The notes beneath the pieces were generated by a model. That model saw nothing but the letters and a program-made list of their open reading frames with translations, searched no databases and was not told the origin of the DNA. The translations under genes and the position numbers were made by a program. Shown here in pieces: positions 45,197 through 54,356 of a stretch of DNA of 64,000 nt. Location: assembly GCF_008642315.1 (NCBI RefSeq), contig NZ_CP029192.1:8122001-8186000 (forward strand). Direction: 5' to 3'. The stretch is from Streptomyces venezuelae. Its GTDB lineage: Bacteria > Actinomycetota > Actinomycetes > Streptomycetales > Streptomycetaceae. Position 1 is the first letter of the stretch, and every line of letters begins with the position of its first letter.

Positions 45197-46102
45197 GTGA
45201 AGCGTTTCGAGCGACTTGAGCAGATCAGGCTCCTGGATCCGGAGCGGGATTACCTCGAGATCTACCGTCTCACCACGACGTTCGAGTTTCCGTGGGACTA
45301 CACGCGCGCTCTCGAACTCGCCCTCTATCGCACGTATGCGGTGCCCAGTATCGGGCGACTGCTCGCGCAGACGGCAGAGCTGACGGGGCGTACGCAGAAG
45401 AGGTACGACGACACGGCCCTCCTGCTCGACACCGTCGTGGAGCACGGATTCACCGGCGACGAGGGCCGCATCGCCATCCGTCGCATCAACCAGATGCACC
45501 GTAGCTACGACATCAGCAACGACGACATGCGATACGTGCTGTGCACGTTCGTGGTGGTGCCGAAGAGGTGGATCGACGCCTACGGCTGGCGCAGGCTCTC
45601 GCGTCACGAGATGGCCGCCGCCGCCATGTACTACCGCACCCTCGGCCAGCACATGGGCATCAAGGAGATTCCGGACTCCTACGAAGAGTTCGAGAACTTC
45701 CTCGACGCGTACGAAGAGGCGAACTTCGGCTGGGACCAAGGGGCCCGCAGCGTCTCCGACGCGACTCTGGACCTGATGGCGTCGTGGTATCCGAGCCCCC
45801 TGGCGCCCGTGCTGCGCAAGGCGACCATCGCGCTACTGGATGAGCCCTTGCTGCGGGCCTTCCGTTACGAGGATCCGGACGCGCTCACCCGCTCGCTGGT
45901 TCGTGGCGCAGTACGGCTGCGGGGGCGGGTCGTGCGCCTCATGCCGCCGCGCAGGCTGCCGCATTACGCGCGTCAGAACCGGGAGATCAAGGGGTACCCC
46001 GACGGGTACGAGGTTGCCGAACTCGGCTCGTTCCCCGTGCCGGGTGTTCGCGGCTGCCCGGTGCCGCACAAGGGCACGTCAGCGAGTACTTCCGTCGAGT
46101 GA
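45197..46102 (+). CDS. MpaB-type oxygenase (DUF2236)
   Basis: 301 residues of the DUF2236/latex-clearing-protein-like family: YDDTALLLDTVVEHGF, INQMHRSYDISNDDMRYVLC (conserved histidine MH), VVPKRWIDAYGWRRLSRHEM and YYRTLGQHMGIKEIP. Members bind haem or iron and include Lcp rubber oxygenase and mycophenolic-acid MpaB. GTG 45197 has GGGGG upstream. The stop overlaps the convergent PadR gene by 24 bp. Confidence 0.85.
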   Translation: MKRFERLEQIRLLDPERDYLEIYRLTTTFEFPWDYTRALELALYRTYAVPSIGRLLAQTAELTGRTQKRYDDTALLLDTVVEHGFTGDEGRIAIRRINQMHRSYDISNDDMRYVLCTFVVVPKRWIDAYGWRRLSRHEMAAAAMYYRTLGQHMGIKEIPDSYEEFENFLDAYEEANFGWDQGARSVSDATLDLMASWYPSPLAPVLRKATIALLDEPLLRAFRYEDPDALTRSLVRGAVRLRGRVVRLMPPRRLPHYARQNREIKGYPDGYEVAELGSFPVPGVRGCPVPHKGTSASTSVE

Positions 46103-46612
46103 TGCCAAGGTGTCGCGCAGCCAGGCCAGTTCGGCACGGCTCGTCGCTCGGGCGATCGTGAGGATCCCGCGCCGGAAGGGGTCCTCGAGCTCCTCGGCGC
46201 GCAGCGGCCGTTCACCGTCATAGAAGAAGCTGGCCGGCTCCTCCAGGAAGGCGAGGCGCTGCCGCAGCACCCCAGCCTGTGCCTCCACGTCGTCGAGGTG
46301 GCGCAGGAAGGCGAGAAGTGTGAACCATCGGTTCTCGTCGGTGATGTCCCCCCGCGCCGGCTCGGCGAGTCGCTTCCGCAGTTCCTGCCCGCCGGCCGGA
46401 GTGAGGCTGAGGACGTGGCGCGGCGCGGCCACGGCACCCGGCTGAGTCTCCCTGGCCAACAGCCCGGCCTTCTCCAGCCGCTTGATGGCGGGATAGAGGG
46501 TGCTTTCCGCCACGGGCCGCACATGCCCGGTCAGCGCGGTGATGCGCTTGCGCAGTTCGTAGCCGTGCAGGGCTGCGTCGTAGAGGAATCCGAGGATGGC
46601 CAGTTCGAGCAT
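46079..46612 (-). CDS. PadR-family transcriptional repressor
   Basis: 177 residues: MLELAILGFLYDAALHGYEL and RPVAESTLYPAIKRLEKAGL are the PadR winged helix, followed by the coiled-coil dimer region with Vir-AphA4-like helices (FLRHLDDVEAQAGVLRQRLA). ATG 46612 fits the family start. A perfect palindrome typical of PadR boxes lies 48 bp upstream, between this gene and the divergent hydrolase. Confidence 0.9.
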   Translation of the reverse strand: MLELAILGFLYDAALHGYELRKRITALTGHVRPVAESTLYPAIKRLEKAGLLARETQPGAVAAPRHVLSLTPAGGQELRKRLAEPARGDITDENRWFTLLAFLRHLDDVEAQAGVLRQRLAFLEEPASFFYDGERPLRAEELEDPFRRGILTIARATSRAELAWLRDTLASLDGSTR

Positions 46613-46659
46613 GACTGCATTCTGCCTCACGCTTACTCGCCCGCTGTACCTCTACTACG

Positions 46660-46683
46660 CAATACATCGGCACCGATGTATTG
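46660..46683. promoter_or_regulatory. PadR operator: perfect 11-bp palindrome
   Basis: CAATACATCGG and CCGATGTATTG separated by two bases (CA). ATACAT...ATGTAT is the classical PadR-type half-site pair. It lies between padR and the divergent hydrolase and probably regulates both. Confidence 0.85.
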
Positions 46684-46742
46684 TCTCCGGAAAGCCCAGG
46701 CAGTGGGCCGAGTGAACGACACGATCAAGGAAACGGGGTGCG

Positions 46743-47498
46743 GTGGTGAAGGAGGCCCAGTTCGATGCGCAGGGCAGCCGAGTGCGGTGGACCGAGGTGG
46801 ATGGGGCCGGCCCGGCGCGGATCTACGTCCATGGCCTCGGGGCGGCGTCCACGGTCTATCACGCCCACATAGCGGCACGGCCCGAACTGGCCGGGAGGCG
46901 CACTCTGTTCGTGGATCTGCCCGGACACGGCCTCAGTGACCGGCCTGCCGACTTCGGCTATTCCTTGGAAGACCACGCGGACGCAGTGGCCGCCGTCCTT
47001 GACGAGGCGCAGGTGACAGGGGCGGAAATCATCGCGCACAGTATGGGCGGCTCCGTGGCCATCGTGCTCGCACACAGGCGCCCCGAGCTCGTGACCAGGC
47101 TGGTCCTCACCGAGGCCAACCTCGATCCTCGTCCTCCCGCGACGGCAGGCAGCAGCGGCATCGCTTCGTACACGGAAGACGACTTCATCGCGGGTGGCTA
47201 CGCCCGCGTGCTGGAGAAGGCCGGCCCCACCTGGGCGGCCACCATGCGCCTCGCGGACCCCGTGGCTCTTCACCGGAGCGCGACCGGACTCGTCGCGGGA
47301 ACTCACCCGACGATGCGGCGGATGCTCCTGGGGCTGCCGGTCGACCGCGTCTACTTGCAGGGCGACGCGAGCGGAGAGCTTGCTGGGCGCGACGAACTGA
47401 CGGCGGCAGGGGTGCGCGTGGTCACCGTGCCAGGAGCGGGACACAACGTCATGTTCGACAACGCGGACGCCTTCGCCGCCGCGATCGCCGGGGGATGA
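46743..47498 (+). CDS. Alpha/beta hydrolase
   Basis: 251 residues: oxyanion region YVHGLGAASTVYH, FVDLPGHGLSDRP, nucleophile elbow AHSMGGSVAIVLA (Ser), and the catalytic His in GAGHNVMFDNAD. A serine hydrolase with unknown substrate. GTG 46743 or the next GTG (46746) is the start. Divergent from padR, whose operator covers the intergenic region. Confidence 0.9.
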   Translation: MVKEAQFDAQGSRVRWTEVDGAGPARIYVHGLGAASTVYHAHIAARPELAGRRTLFVDLPGHGLSDRPADFGYSLEDHADAVAAVLDEAQVTGAEIIAHSMGGSVAIVLAHRRPELVTRLVLTEANLDPRPPATAGSSGIASYTEDDFIAGGYARVLEKAGPTWAATMRLADPVALHRSATGLVAGTHPTMRRMLLGLPVDRVYLQGDASGELAGRDELTAAGVRVVTVPGAGHNVMFDNADAFAAAIAGG

Positions 47499-47534
47499 TC
47501 TGACCGGTCTTGTCGCCCGCTGCCCGGGTCGCGA

Positions 47535-48134
47535 TCAGTCCTGGCGCACGGCCAGAGCGAGGAAGCGGGCGTCCTCGTCGACGTACGAGGTCATGAGCCA
47601 GCCGGAACCCGCGAGCAGCGGTCCCAGGTTGGCCTCGGCCCGCAGGTCGTCGGGGGTGATCTGCCGCCCCTGACGTGCCGCGAGCGCCGCCCTGCCGATG
47701 GGGTGGAAGAGTGCCAGCAGCCCTCCGGGGCGGACGACCCGCCGCAACTCCCGGAGGTTCTCGCCGGGGTCGGGCAGATGTGAGATCAGTCCGGCGCCGA
47801 ACACGGCGTCGAGTGACTGCGTGCGCACCGGCAGACGTGTCACGTCGGCGAGCAGCAGCTGCCCGGCGAGGTCCCTGCCTGCCCGCGTCGCGGCCTCCAG
47901 CATCGCCTGCGTCAAGTCGGCGCCGAGCACGACGCCCGAGGGCCCTACGGCGTCTCTCAGCGCCGGCAGCGCCCGCCCTGTGCCGCAGCCGGCGTCGAGC
48001 ACGGTGGAGCCGGGGCTCAGGGCGAGTTCGGCAACAGCGGCTCGATAGGCGGGCCCGTCGTCGGGAAAGCGTGTGTCCCAGTCGGCCGCGCGGGCCGTGA
48101 AGAACTCTTGGACCTGCGTGTGGTCGTCGCTCAT
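47535..48134 (-). CDS. SAM-dependent methyltransferase
   Basis: 199 residues, class I: VLDAGCGTGRALPAL (motif I), VVLGADLTQAMLEAA, LLLADVTRLPVRTQSLDAVF and LRELRRVVRPGGLLALF. The substrate is unknown. ATG 48134 is preferred to ATG 48143. It ends 36 bp from the convergent hydrolase. Confidence 0.9.
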   Translation of the reverse strand: MSDDHTQVQEFFTARAADWDTRFPDDGPAYRAAVAELALSPGSTVLDAGCGTGRALPALRDAVGPSGVVLGADLTQAMLEAATRAGRDLAGQLLLADVTRLPVRTQSLDAVFGAGLISHLPDPGENLRELRRVVRPGGLLALFHPIGRAALAARQGRQITPDDLRAEANLGPLLAGSGWLMTSYVDEDARFLALAVRQD

Positions 48135-48286
48135 ACGACCCATGATCCCGCACAGTGCCGCACGTACGTTGGGCGCACTCGTTCGAGCGTGACGCGATCG
48201 TTCAGGGCCGTCTCTCTGTCACATTGCAGCAGCTTTCGAAATGCGCCCCCGTCGTGCGCCTGCCCTCGGACTACCGTCCCGGGGCC

Positions 48287-49060
48287 ATGGGACACCTGGA
48301 CCACGCCACCTTCGGCTGGCTGACCCCCGTGCTGTCGTACGCGATGGCCAGTATCGGCGCCGCCCTCGGGCTGTGCTGCACCGTCCGCGCCCTGGACGCC
48401 ACAGGCAGGTCACGGCGGAACTGGCTCATCACCGCCGCCTCCGCCCTCGGGACCGGCATCTGGACGATGCATTTCGTCGCCATGCTCGGCTTCGGCGTCA
48501 CGGGCACGGAGATCCATTACGACGTGCTCCTCACCTTCGTGAGCCTCCTCGTCGCGATGGCCGTCGTCGGCGCCGGGGTCTTCGCCGTCGGATACGGCCG
48601 CGACCGAGGACGCGCCCTCGCGCTGGGCGGACTCACCACAGGGCTCGGCGTCGCGAGCATGCACTACCTCGGCATGGCGGCCCTGAACCTGCACGGTGAC
48701 GTGCGCTACGACCCGGTCCTGGTAGGGCTCTCCGTGGTCATCGCGGTCGTTGCGGCGACCGCGGCGCTCTGGGCCGGTCTCAACATCAAGTCTCCGCTCG
48801 CGGTCGTTGCGGCTTCTCTGGTCATGGGCGGAGCCGTGACCAGCATGCACTACACCGGAATGCTCGCGGTCAGTGTGCGGGTGACCCCTTCGGAGGCCGC
48901 CCTGCCCGGAGCCACCACGATGCAGTTCATCTTTCCCGTCGCCGTCGGCCTCGGTTCCTACCTGTTCCTGACCTCTGCCTTCGTCGCACTGTCCCCCACC
49001 AAGGGCGAGCGTGAGGCCTCCGTGTCGGCCCAGCGACCCGTTGACGGTGTCGCCTCCTGA
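48287..49060 (+). CDS. MHYT-domain membrane sensor protein
   Basis: 257 residues, seven membrane helices and three MHYT-type motifs: TMHFVAMLGF, MHYLGMAAL and MHYTGMLAV at equal spacing. Such modules are believed to bind copper and sense oxygen, CO or NO. No GGDEF or EAL output domain follows, so it is a stand-alone sensor. ATG 48287 is the first start before the HLDHATFGWL helix; upstream codons are not family-like. It lies 56 bp before the conservon and may be co-transcribed. Confidence 0.87.
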   Translation: MGHLDHATFGWLTPVLSYAMASIGAALGLCCTVRALDATGRSRRNWLITAASALGTGIWTMHFVAMLGFGVTGTEIHYDVLLTFVSLLVAMAVVGAGVFAVGYGRDRGRALALGGLTTGLGVASMHYLGMAALNLHGDVRYDPVLVGLSVVIAVVAATAALWAGLNIKSPLAVVAASLVMGGAVTSMHYTGMLAVSVRVTPSEAALPGATTMQFIFPVAVGLGSYLFLTSAFVALSPTKGEREASVSAQRPVDGVAS

Positions 49061-49116
49061 GGAGGCATCCGGGGACGGCCGGGACGCCGCACCCCATCCA
49101 ACCGAGCGAGGAGGCC

Positions 49117-51786
49117 ATGGACACCACCCGAAGCACCTCCGATCCTGCCGCAGGCGCGGCCTCTCATGCCGTGCCTCCTGGACAGCCGACGCGCGGCCGT
49201 CGTGCCCACGCGGGCCCGCCGGCCGACGAGCGCCCGGAAGACGAGGACCAGTCCGTAGAGCCCGCGACCTACGGGGCCACCACGCGCGCGGGGTGGTGGC
49301 GACTGCGTCCGCGTACCGTCCGGGCCAAGATCGTGTGCCTGCTGATGGTGCCCGTCGTCTCGCTCCTCGCCCTGTGGGGGTACGCGACCGTCACCACCGC
49401 GCAGGACGTAGCCCGTCTACGGCAGGTGCAGCGCGCCGACACCGACGTACGCGGTCCGGTCGAGAAGGCCGTCACCGCCCTCCAGGCCGAACGCGTCGCC
49501 GCCGTGCGCTACGCGGTCGAGCCCGGAGCCGACCGCAGGGACGAGCTGCGGCGCCGGGCCGCGGTGACCGACCGCGCCGTGGCAGAACTGCGCCTCGGGG
49601 GCAAACGGACCGTCGCCGACGGAGCAGGCTTTCCCGAAGGGGTGGGCGACCGCCTGGAGACCTTCGTGACCGGCGCCGAAGGTCTCCGACCGCTGCGGGC
49701 CGACGTGTTGGACCGGCGTACCGGCTGGGACGCGACGTACGGCCAGTACACCAGGGCGATCTCCCAGGCCTTCGCGGTGGGAGGTGCCCTCACCGGCATG
49801 CCGGACAGCACGCAGGGTTCCCACGCGCGCGTGCTGCTCGAATTCTCCAGGGCGGGGGAGATGCTGGCCCGTGAGGACGCCGTGCTCGCCGCGGCCCGGA
49901 GAGCCGGAGCCCTGGAGGGCGAGCGACTCCGGCTGTTCACCGGAGCCGTCGACACCCGCCGCACCTTGACCGAAACAGCGGTCGCGGATCTACGCGGTCC
50001 TGAGCGGGCGGCGTGGCGCGGACTTGAGGGAGCCCGGGCCTACGGGGACGTTCGGGCGATCGAGGACAAGGTCCTCGTGGCCGAGCCCGGGCGAAAGGCT
50101 CTCGCCGCGGCCCCGTCGACGACGTGGAACGAGGCGTACGCGACCGTGCGGAGCGAACTCCACGCGATCGAGGAAAGGTCGGACCGCAGCGCCGCCGGCC
50201 GCTCCGATCCCCTGACACACGGGGTGCTCACCCCGGCGGGTGCCGCGGTCCTGCTCGGACTGGCCGCCGTCGCGGCCTCACTCGTCATCTCCGTACGCAT
50301 CGGTCGAGAACTCGTGGTCGAGTTGGTGAGCCTCCGCAACGGAGCCCTGGAAATCGCACGACGCAAACTTCCCCAGGCGATGCGGCGGCTGCGCGCAGGC
50401 GAAGAGATCGAGACGCGCGCGGAGGCGCCTCAGGGGCCACCTGCGGATGACGAGATCGGTCAAGTCGCCGAAGCGCTCGGCACCGTCCATCGAGCAGCCC
50501 TGCGCGCCGCGATCGAGCGCGCGGAGCTCGCAAGCGGCATCTCCGGAGTCTTCGTCAACCTGGCCCGCAGGACGCAGGTGCTCGTCCACCGCCAGCTCAG
50601 CCTCCTCGACACCATGGAGCGCAGGGCCGACGACCCCAACGAGCTCAGCGACCTCTTCAGGCTGGACCACCTGACCACCAGGATGAGGCGCCACGCGGAA
50701 AGCCTGATCATTCTCTCCGGAGCCGCGCCCGGCCGGGCCTGGCGGAGGCCCGTCTCCCTGACGAACGTCGTGCGCGCTGCCGTCTCCGAGGTCGAGGACT
50801 ACGCGCGCGTGGAGGTGCGACAACTTCCCGCAACCTCGATCCTGGGCACCGCGGTGGCCGACCTCACCCACCTCCTTGCCGAGCTCGTCGAGAACGCCGC
50901 ACAGTTCTCGCCCCCGCACACCAAGGTGCGCGTCAGCGGCGAACCGGTGGGCAACGGCTATGCCCTGGAGATCGAGGACCGCGGACTGGGCATGGGCAAG
51001 GAGACTCTCGAGGAAGCCAATCGTCGTATCCAGCATTCCGAGGCGCTCGACCTCTTCGACAGCGACCAACTCGGCCTCTTCGTGGTCAGCAGGCTCGCGG
51101 CACACCACGACATCAAAGTGCACCTGCGCACCTCCCCCTACGGAGGCACCACGGCGGTCGTCCTGCTGCCGACCGCTCTCCTGCACAGCGGTACACCGGA
51201 AAGCCGACAACCTCGCTCGGAGGCCCAGCGGATGGCGCGTGGGACTGGTGCCGCGGCTGATCTTGACGCCAGGGCTGATCTCTACAAGGAGCACGCGCGC
51301 GTGCACGAACCAACGGGCCAGGACATGAACGTCGACTCCGTCCCACCCCCCGCCACCCGACCCGCTCTGGCTGCCGCGGTCGAGGCTTCGTCGCCACCCG
51401 GCGTCACCACGCTGCGGCTGCACCACGGCCGGGACACCCGCGAGGCGCCGGGCACGAGGACCACGCCCATGGAGACGGACGCCCTCGACATCGCCGGACC
51501 CGACGCGGAGGAGGCCGCACAGGACGCGTCGAGTGAACTGCCGCGCCGCGTACGGCAGGCGAGCCTCGCCCCTCAACTGCGCGAACGCCATCCCGCTAGC
51601 GGCGGACGCGAGGCAGAGGGCGTCGGGAGCGACGAGCGGAGTCCCGAAGAGGTGCGCGACCGCATGACCGCCTACCGCGACGGCTGGGCACGTGGTGGCG
51701 GGCGGCCTCCTGGCACCGGCGGCTCGGCACCCACGCCCTTGGGGTCCGTCCCGGGCAGCGACCGCATCGAAGGAGATCCCGCATGA
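49117..51786 (+). CDS. cvnA: Conservon sensor histidine kinase (CvnA type)
   Basis: 889 residues: an N-terminal basic region, a first helix (IVCLLMVPVVSLLALWGYA), an extracellular nitrate-sensor-like domain (residues about 95-370), a second helix (AAVLLGLAAVAASLVISV), HAMP-like linker, then a kinase core with N box ELVENAAQFSPPHT, G1 IEDRGLGMGKE and TTAVVLLPTA. The phosphorylatable histidine of HisKA is not clearly present, as in other conservon kinases. The C-terminal 150 residues are low-complexity. Its stop overlaps the start of the next gene. Confidence 0.9.
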   Translation: MDTTRSTSDPAAGAASHAVPPGQPTRGRRAHAGPPADERPEDEDQSVEPATYGATTRAGWWRLRPRTVRAKIVCLLMVPVVSLLALWGYATVTTAQDVARLRQVQRADTDVRGPVEKAVTALQAERVAAVRYAVEPGADRRDELRRRAAVTDRAVAELRLGGKRTVADGAGFPEGVGDRLETFVTGAEGLRPLRADVLDRRTGWDATYGQYTRAISQAFAVGGALTGMPDSTQGSHARVLLEFSRAGEMLAREDAVLAAARRAGALEGERLRLFTGAVDTRRTLTETAVADLRGPERAAWRGLEGARAYGDVRAIEDKVLVAEPGRKALAAAPSTTWNEAYATVRSELHAIEERSDRSAAGRSDPLTHGVLTPAGAAVLLGLAAVAASLVISVRIGRELVVELVSLRNGALEIARRKLPQAMRRLRAGEEIETRAEAPQGPPADDEIGQVAEALGTVHRAALRAAIERAELASGISGVFVNLARRTQVLVHRQLSLLDTMERRADDPNELSDLFRLDHLTTRMRRHAESLIILSGAAPGRAWRRPVSLTNVVRAAVSEVEDYARVEVRQLPATSILGTAVADLTHLLAELVENAAQFSPPHTKVRVSGEPVGNGYALEIEDRGLGMGKETLEEANRRIQHSEALDLFDSDQLGLFVVSRLAAHHDIKVHLRTSPYGGTTAVVLLPTALLHSGTPESRQPRSEAQRMARGTGAAADLDARADLYKEHARVHEPTGQDMNVDSVPPPATRPALAAAVEASSPPGVTTLRLHHGRDTREAPGTRTTPMETDALDIAGPDAEEAAQDASSELPRRVRQASLAPQLRERHPASGGREAEGVGSDERSPEEVRDRMTAYRDGWARGGGRPPGTGGSAPTPLGSVPGSDRIEGDPA

Positions 51787-52217
51787 TCCAGGACCGGAGC
51801 TTCCCCACCGGGCGAACCGGAGAACTCGACTGGTTGCTTGACGACTTGGTCCTTCGCGTCAGCGAGGTGCGGCACGCGGTGGTGCTGTCCAACGACGGAC
51901 TCCCGGTTGGCGCGTCGACCGCCCTCACGCGCGAGGACGCCGAGCACCTCGCTGCTGTCGCCTCGGGCTTCCACAGTCTCGCCAAGGGAGCGGGCCGACA
52001 CTTCGGTGCGGGCGGCGTACGTCAGACCATGGTCGAGATGGACGACGCGTTCCTGTTCGTGGCCGCCGCAGGCGACGGCTCCTGTCTCGCCGTACTCACC
52101 GCGGTGACGGCGGACATCGGCCTGGTGGCATACGAGATGGCGCGCATGGTCAAACGAGTGGGAGAGCATCTCTACACTCCGGCGCGCTTCGCCGAGCAGC
52201 CACCGGCCGCCGGATGA
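51783..52217 (+). CDS. cvnB: Roadblock/LC7 protein (CvnB type)
   Basis: 144 residues with a roadblock/LC7 fold (ELDWLLDDLVLRVSEVRHAV, VLSNDGLPVGAS, MVEMDDAFLFVAAAGDGSCL). Conservon CvnB proteins act with the GTPase as part of a membrane-associated switch. ATG 51783 overlaps the kinase stop by 4 bp. Confidence 0.93.
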   Translation: MIQDRSFPTGRTGELDWLLDDLVLRVSEVRHAVVLSNDGLPVGASTALTREDAEHLAAVASGFHSLAKGAGRHFGAGGVRQTMVEMDDAFLFVAAAGDGSCLAVLTAVTADIGLVAYEMARMVKRVGEHLYTPARFAEQPPAAG

Positions 52218-52235
52218 CCGGGGGCGGTGGTACCG

Positions 52236-52649
52236 ATGACCGAGGACATGAGCGGCACCCCGGAGCAGCCGGGTAGCCAGTGGTACGACAACGAAGCGGG
52301 TCCCCTCGTCCGGCCCTACGCGATGACGGGCGGACGGACCAAACCGGGACCGCGTGGAGTCCGCTTCGATCTGATCGCCTTGGTGACGCTGGACGACGGC
52401 GCGCCCGGAACCGGGGACAGCACGGCACTCGGACCAGAACACCGGGCACTCATCGAGCTGTGCCGCGCGGAGACGCAGTCCGTCGCCGAGCTCGCAGCCG
52501 GCGCCGATCTGCCCGTCGGCGTGGTCAGGGTGCTCCTGGGCGACCTGCTGGAGATGGGCTGCGTGAAAGTCAGCCGTCCCGTGCCACCCGCACAGCTTCC
52601 CGACGAAAAGATCCTCCGAGAGGTGATCGATGGGCTCCGAGCGCTCTGA
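52236..52649 (+). CDS. cvnC: DUF742 protein (CvnC type)
   Basis: 137 residues: WYDNEAGPLVRPYAMTGGRT at the start and a winged-helix-like C-terminal part (LCRAETQSVAELAAGADLPV, VVRVLLGDLLEMGCV) define DUF742. ATG 52236 is preferred; GTG 52227 is in frame. It overlaps cvnD by 20 bp. Confidence 0.92.
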   Translation: MTEDMSGTPEQPGSQWYDNEAGPLVRPYAMTGGRTKPGPRGVRFDLIALVTLDDGAPGTGDSTALGPEHRALIELCRAETQSVAELAAGADLPVGVVRVLLGDLLEMGCVKVSRPVPPAQLPDEKILREVIDGLRAL

Positions 52650-53235
52650 CGCCATGGGTACCGAGACGACGGCCATGGCGCTGAAGATTCTGGTCGCGGG
52701 CGGTTTCGGGGTGGGCAAGACCACCCTGGTGGGTGCTGTCAGTGAGATCCGCCCGCTGCGCACCGAGGAACTGCTGAGTGAGGTGGGCCAGTCGGTGGAC
52801 GACACCGAAGGGATCGACCGCAAGACCACGACGACTGTGGCCATGGACTTCGGCCGCATCACCATCCGATCCGGCCTGTCGCTGTACCTGTTCGGCACTC
52901 CGGGCCAGGACCGCTTCTGGTTTTTGTGGGACGAGTTGTCGCAGGGCGCCCTCGGTGCCGTGGTCCTCGCGGACACCCGACGGCTCGAGGACTGCTTCCC
53001 CGCCGTGGACTACTTCGAGCACCGTCGCATCCCGTTCGTCGTGGCAGTCAACTGCTTCGCGCAGACGCGTACGTACGGCGCGCACGAAGTGTCACGGGCC
53101 TTGGACCTCGACCGTGGAACGCCGGTGGTGCTGTGCGATGCCCGGGACCGCGACTCGGGAAAGGAGGTGCTGATACGTCTGGTCGAGTACGCCGGGCGGG
53201 TGCATACCGCCCGGCTGCTCGACTCCGTCGGATGA
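52630..53235 (+). CDS. cvnD: Conservon GTP-binding protein (CvnD type)
   Basis: 201 residues of the Ras-like/SRPRB family: P-loop VAGGFGVGKTTLVGAVSE, switch region TTTTVAMDFGRI, G3-like FGTPGQDRFWFLWD. The canonical NKxD motif is replaced by VNCFAQ, as in other conservon GTPases. It presumably cycles between GTP- and GDP-bound states and docks CvnB. ATG 52630; ATG 52654 and 52675 are alternative starts. Confidence 0.93.
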   Translation: MGSERSDAMGTETTAMALKILVAGGFGVGKTTLVGAVSEIRPLRTEELLSEVGQSVDDTEGIDRKTTTTVAMDFGRITIRSGLSLYLFGTPGQDRFWFLWDELSQGALGAVVLADTRRLEDCFPAVDYFEHRRIPFVVAVNCFAQTRTYGAHEVSRALDLDRGTPVVLCDARDRDSGKEVLIRLVEYAGRVHTARLLDSVG

Positions 53236-53299
53236 GCCTCGGACGGACCGGCGGTAAGCGCGTCAGCCGGACCGCGACGAAACCCGCGAGTCGACTGCG

Positions 53300-53728
53300 T
53301 CAGTCGGAGACAGCGGCGTACGCGAGCACCTTGTTGATGCGCACGCGGACCAGGAGCTCACCCGGAACACCGTTGCGCTCGGCGAACTCCTCGGCGCGGT
53401 CCTCGCCCATGTAGCGCGCACCGAGCCGCCCCGCCCAGTGCTTCACCTCGTCGAGATCCTCGCTCAGCTCGGCGCGTCCCTGGAGGACGACGAAAGCGAA
53501 CGGCGGCTGATCGTCATCGACGCACAGCGCCATCCGTCCGTCCCTCGCGAGGTTGCGTCCCTTGACGGTTTCCCTGCCGGTGTTGAAGACGAGGTCGTCC
53601 CCGTCGAGGAGGAACCAGATCGGCGCGACGTGCGGGCTGCCGTCGGCCCGGACGGTCGAGAGTTTGCCGGTGCGTGTGCCGTGCGAGACGAAAGCCCGCC
53701 ATTGGTCATCGGTCATCTTCTGTGCCAT
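53300..53728 (-). CDS. PPOX-class F420-dependent oxidoreductase-like protein
   Basis: 142 residues with the split-barrel flavin-binding fold: GTRTGKLSTVRADGSPHVAP, IWFLLDGDDLVFNTGRETV and FVVLQGRAELSEDLDEV. The family uses FMN or F420; the precise cofactor cannot be read. ATG 53728. Converges on the conservon. Confidence 0.88.
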   Translation of the reverse strand: MAQKMTDDQWRAFVSHGTRTGKLSTVRADGSPHVAPIWFLLDGDDLVFNTGRETVKGRNLARDGRMALCVDDDQPPFAFVVLQGRAELSEDLDEVKHWAGRLGARYMGEDRAEEFAERNGVPGELLVRVRINKVLAYAAVSD

Positions 53729-53831
53729 GTCCTCATCATGCTTGCCGGGGCGCCGGTCGTGGGGAAGGCTGGCAGGTCAGATCCTCCAGCCAGGGGGATT
53801 CGACGCGGAACGCACACGGGGAGACAGGAAC

Positions 53832-54245
53832 ATGGGGCAGAGCATGGGGCTCGGCTGGCTGCTGGACGACCTGACCCAGCGAATGGAGCACGTACGACAC
53901 GCGTTGGTGCTGTCGAACGACGGCTTGGTGACCGCCGCCAGTTCGGACCTGAAGCGGGAGGACGCGGAACACCTGGCGGCGGTCTCTTCGGGGCTGCACA
54001 GCCTCGCCAAGGGGTCGGGCCGCCACTTCCACGCCGGAAACGTCCGTCAGACGATGATCGAGTTCGACGACGCGGTTCTCTTCGTCACCGCCGCCGGCGA
54101 CGGCAGCTGCCTGTGCGTCCTGAGCTCGGCGGAGGCGGACATCGGCCAGGTCGCCTACGAGATGACGTTGCTCGTGAACCGGGTCGGCGAGCACCTCGGC
54201 GTGGACGCACGGCAACCGGAACGCACCCCGGTCGTGGACCTCTGA
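53832..54245 (+). CDS. Second roadblock/LC7 protein, outside the conservon
   Basis: 137 residues, close to CvnB (GLGWLLDDLTQRMEHVRHAL, VLSNDGLVTAASSDL, MIEFDDAVLFVTAAGDGSCL). It stands alone, without kinase, DUF742 or GTPase partners, 600 bp after cvnD, with the F420-type gene in between on the other strand. Likely a paralogue arisen by duplication; it could act with the same GTPase. ATG 53832 with AGGAA upstream. Confidence 0.9.
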   Translation: MGQSMGLGWLLDDLTQRMEHVRHALVLSNDGLVTAASSDLKREDAEHLAAVSSGLHSLAKGSGRHFHAGNVRQTMIEFDDAVLFVTAAGDGSCLCVLSSAEADIGQVAYEMTLLVNRVGEHLGVDARQPERTPVVDL

Positions 54246-54356
54246 CCTGCACTGACGCTGCCACGTCAAGAGTTATCCACAGGCTCAGCGAGAATCGCGG
54301 AGGTCGGTCTACGGTTTTTCCCGAGAGCAATTCACCAAGCACGGGGGAGAACCACG

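Noticed and set aside
54273..54281. TTATCCACA, a perfect DnaA-box sequence upstream of the DUF6397 gene
   Set aside because: A single box without companions or dnaA/dnaN nearby is not an origin; it probably occurs by chance.
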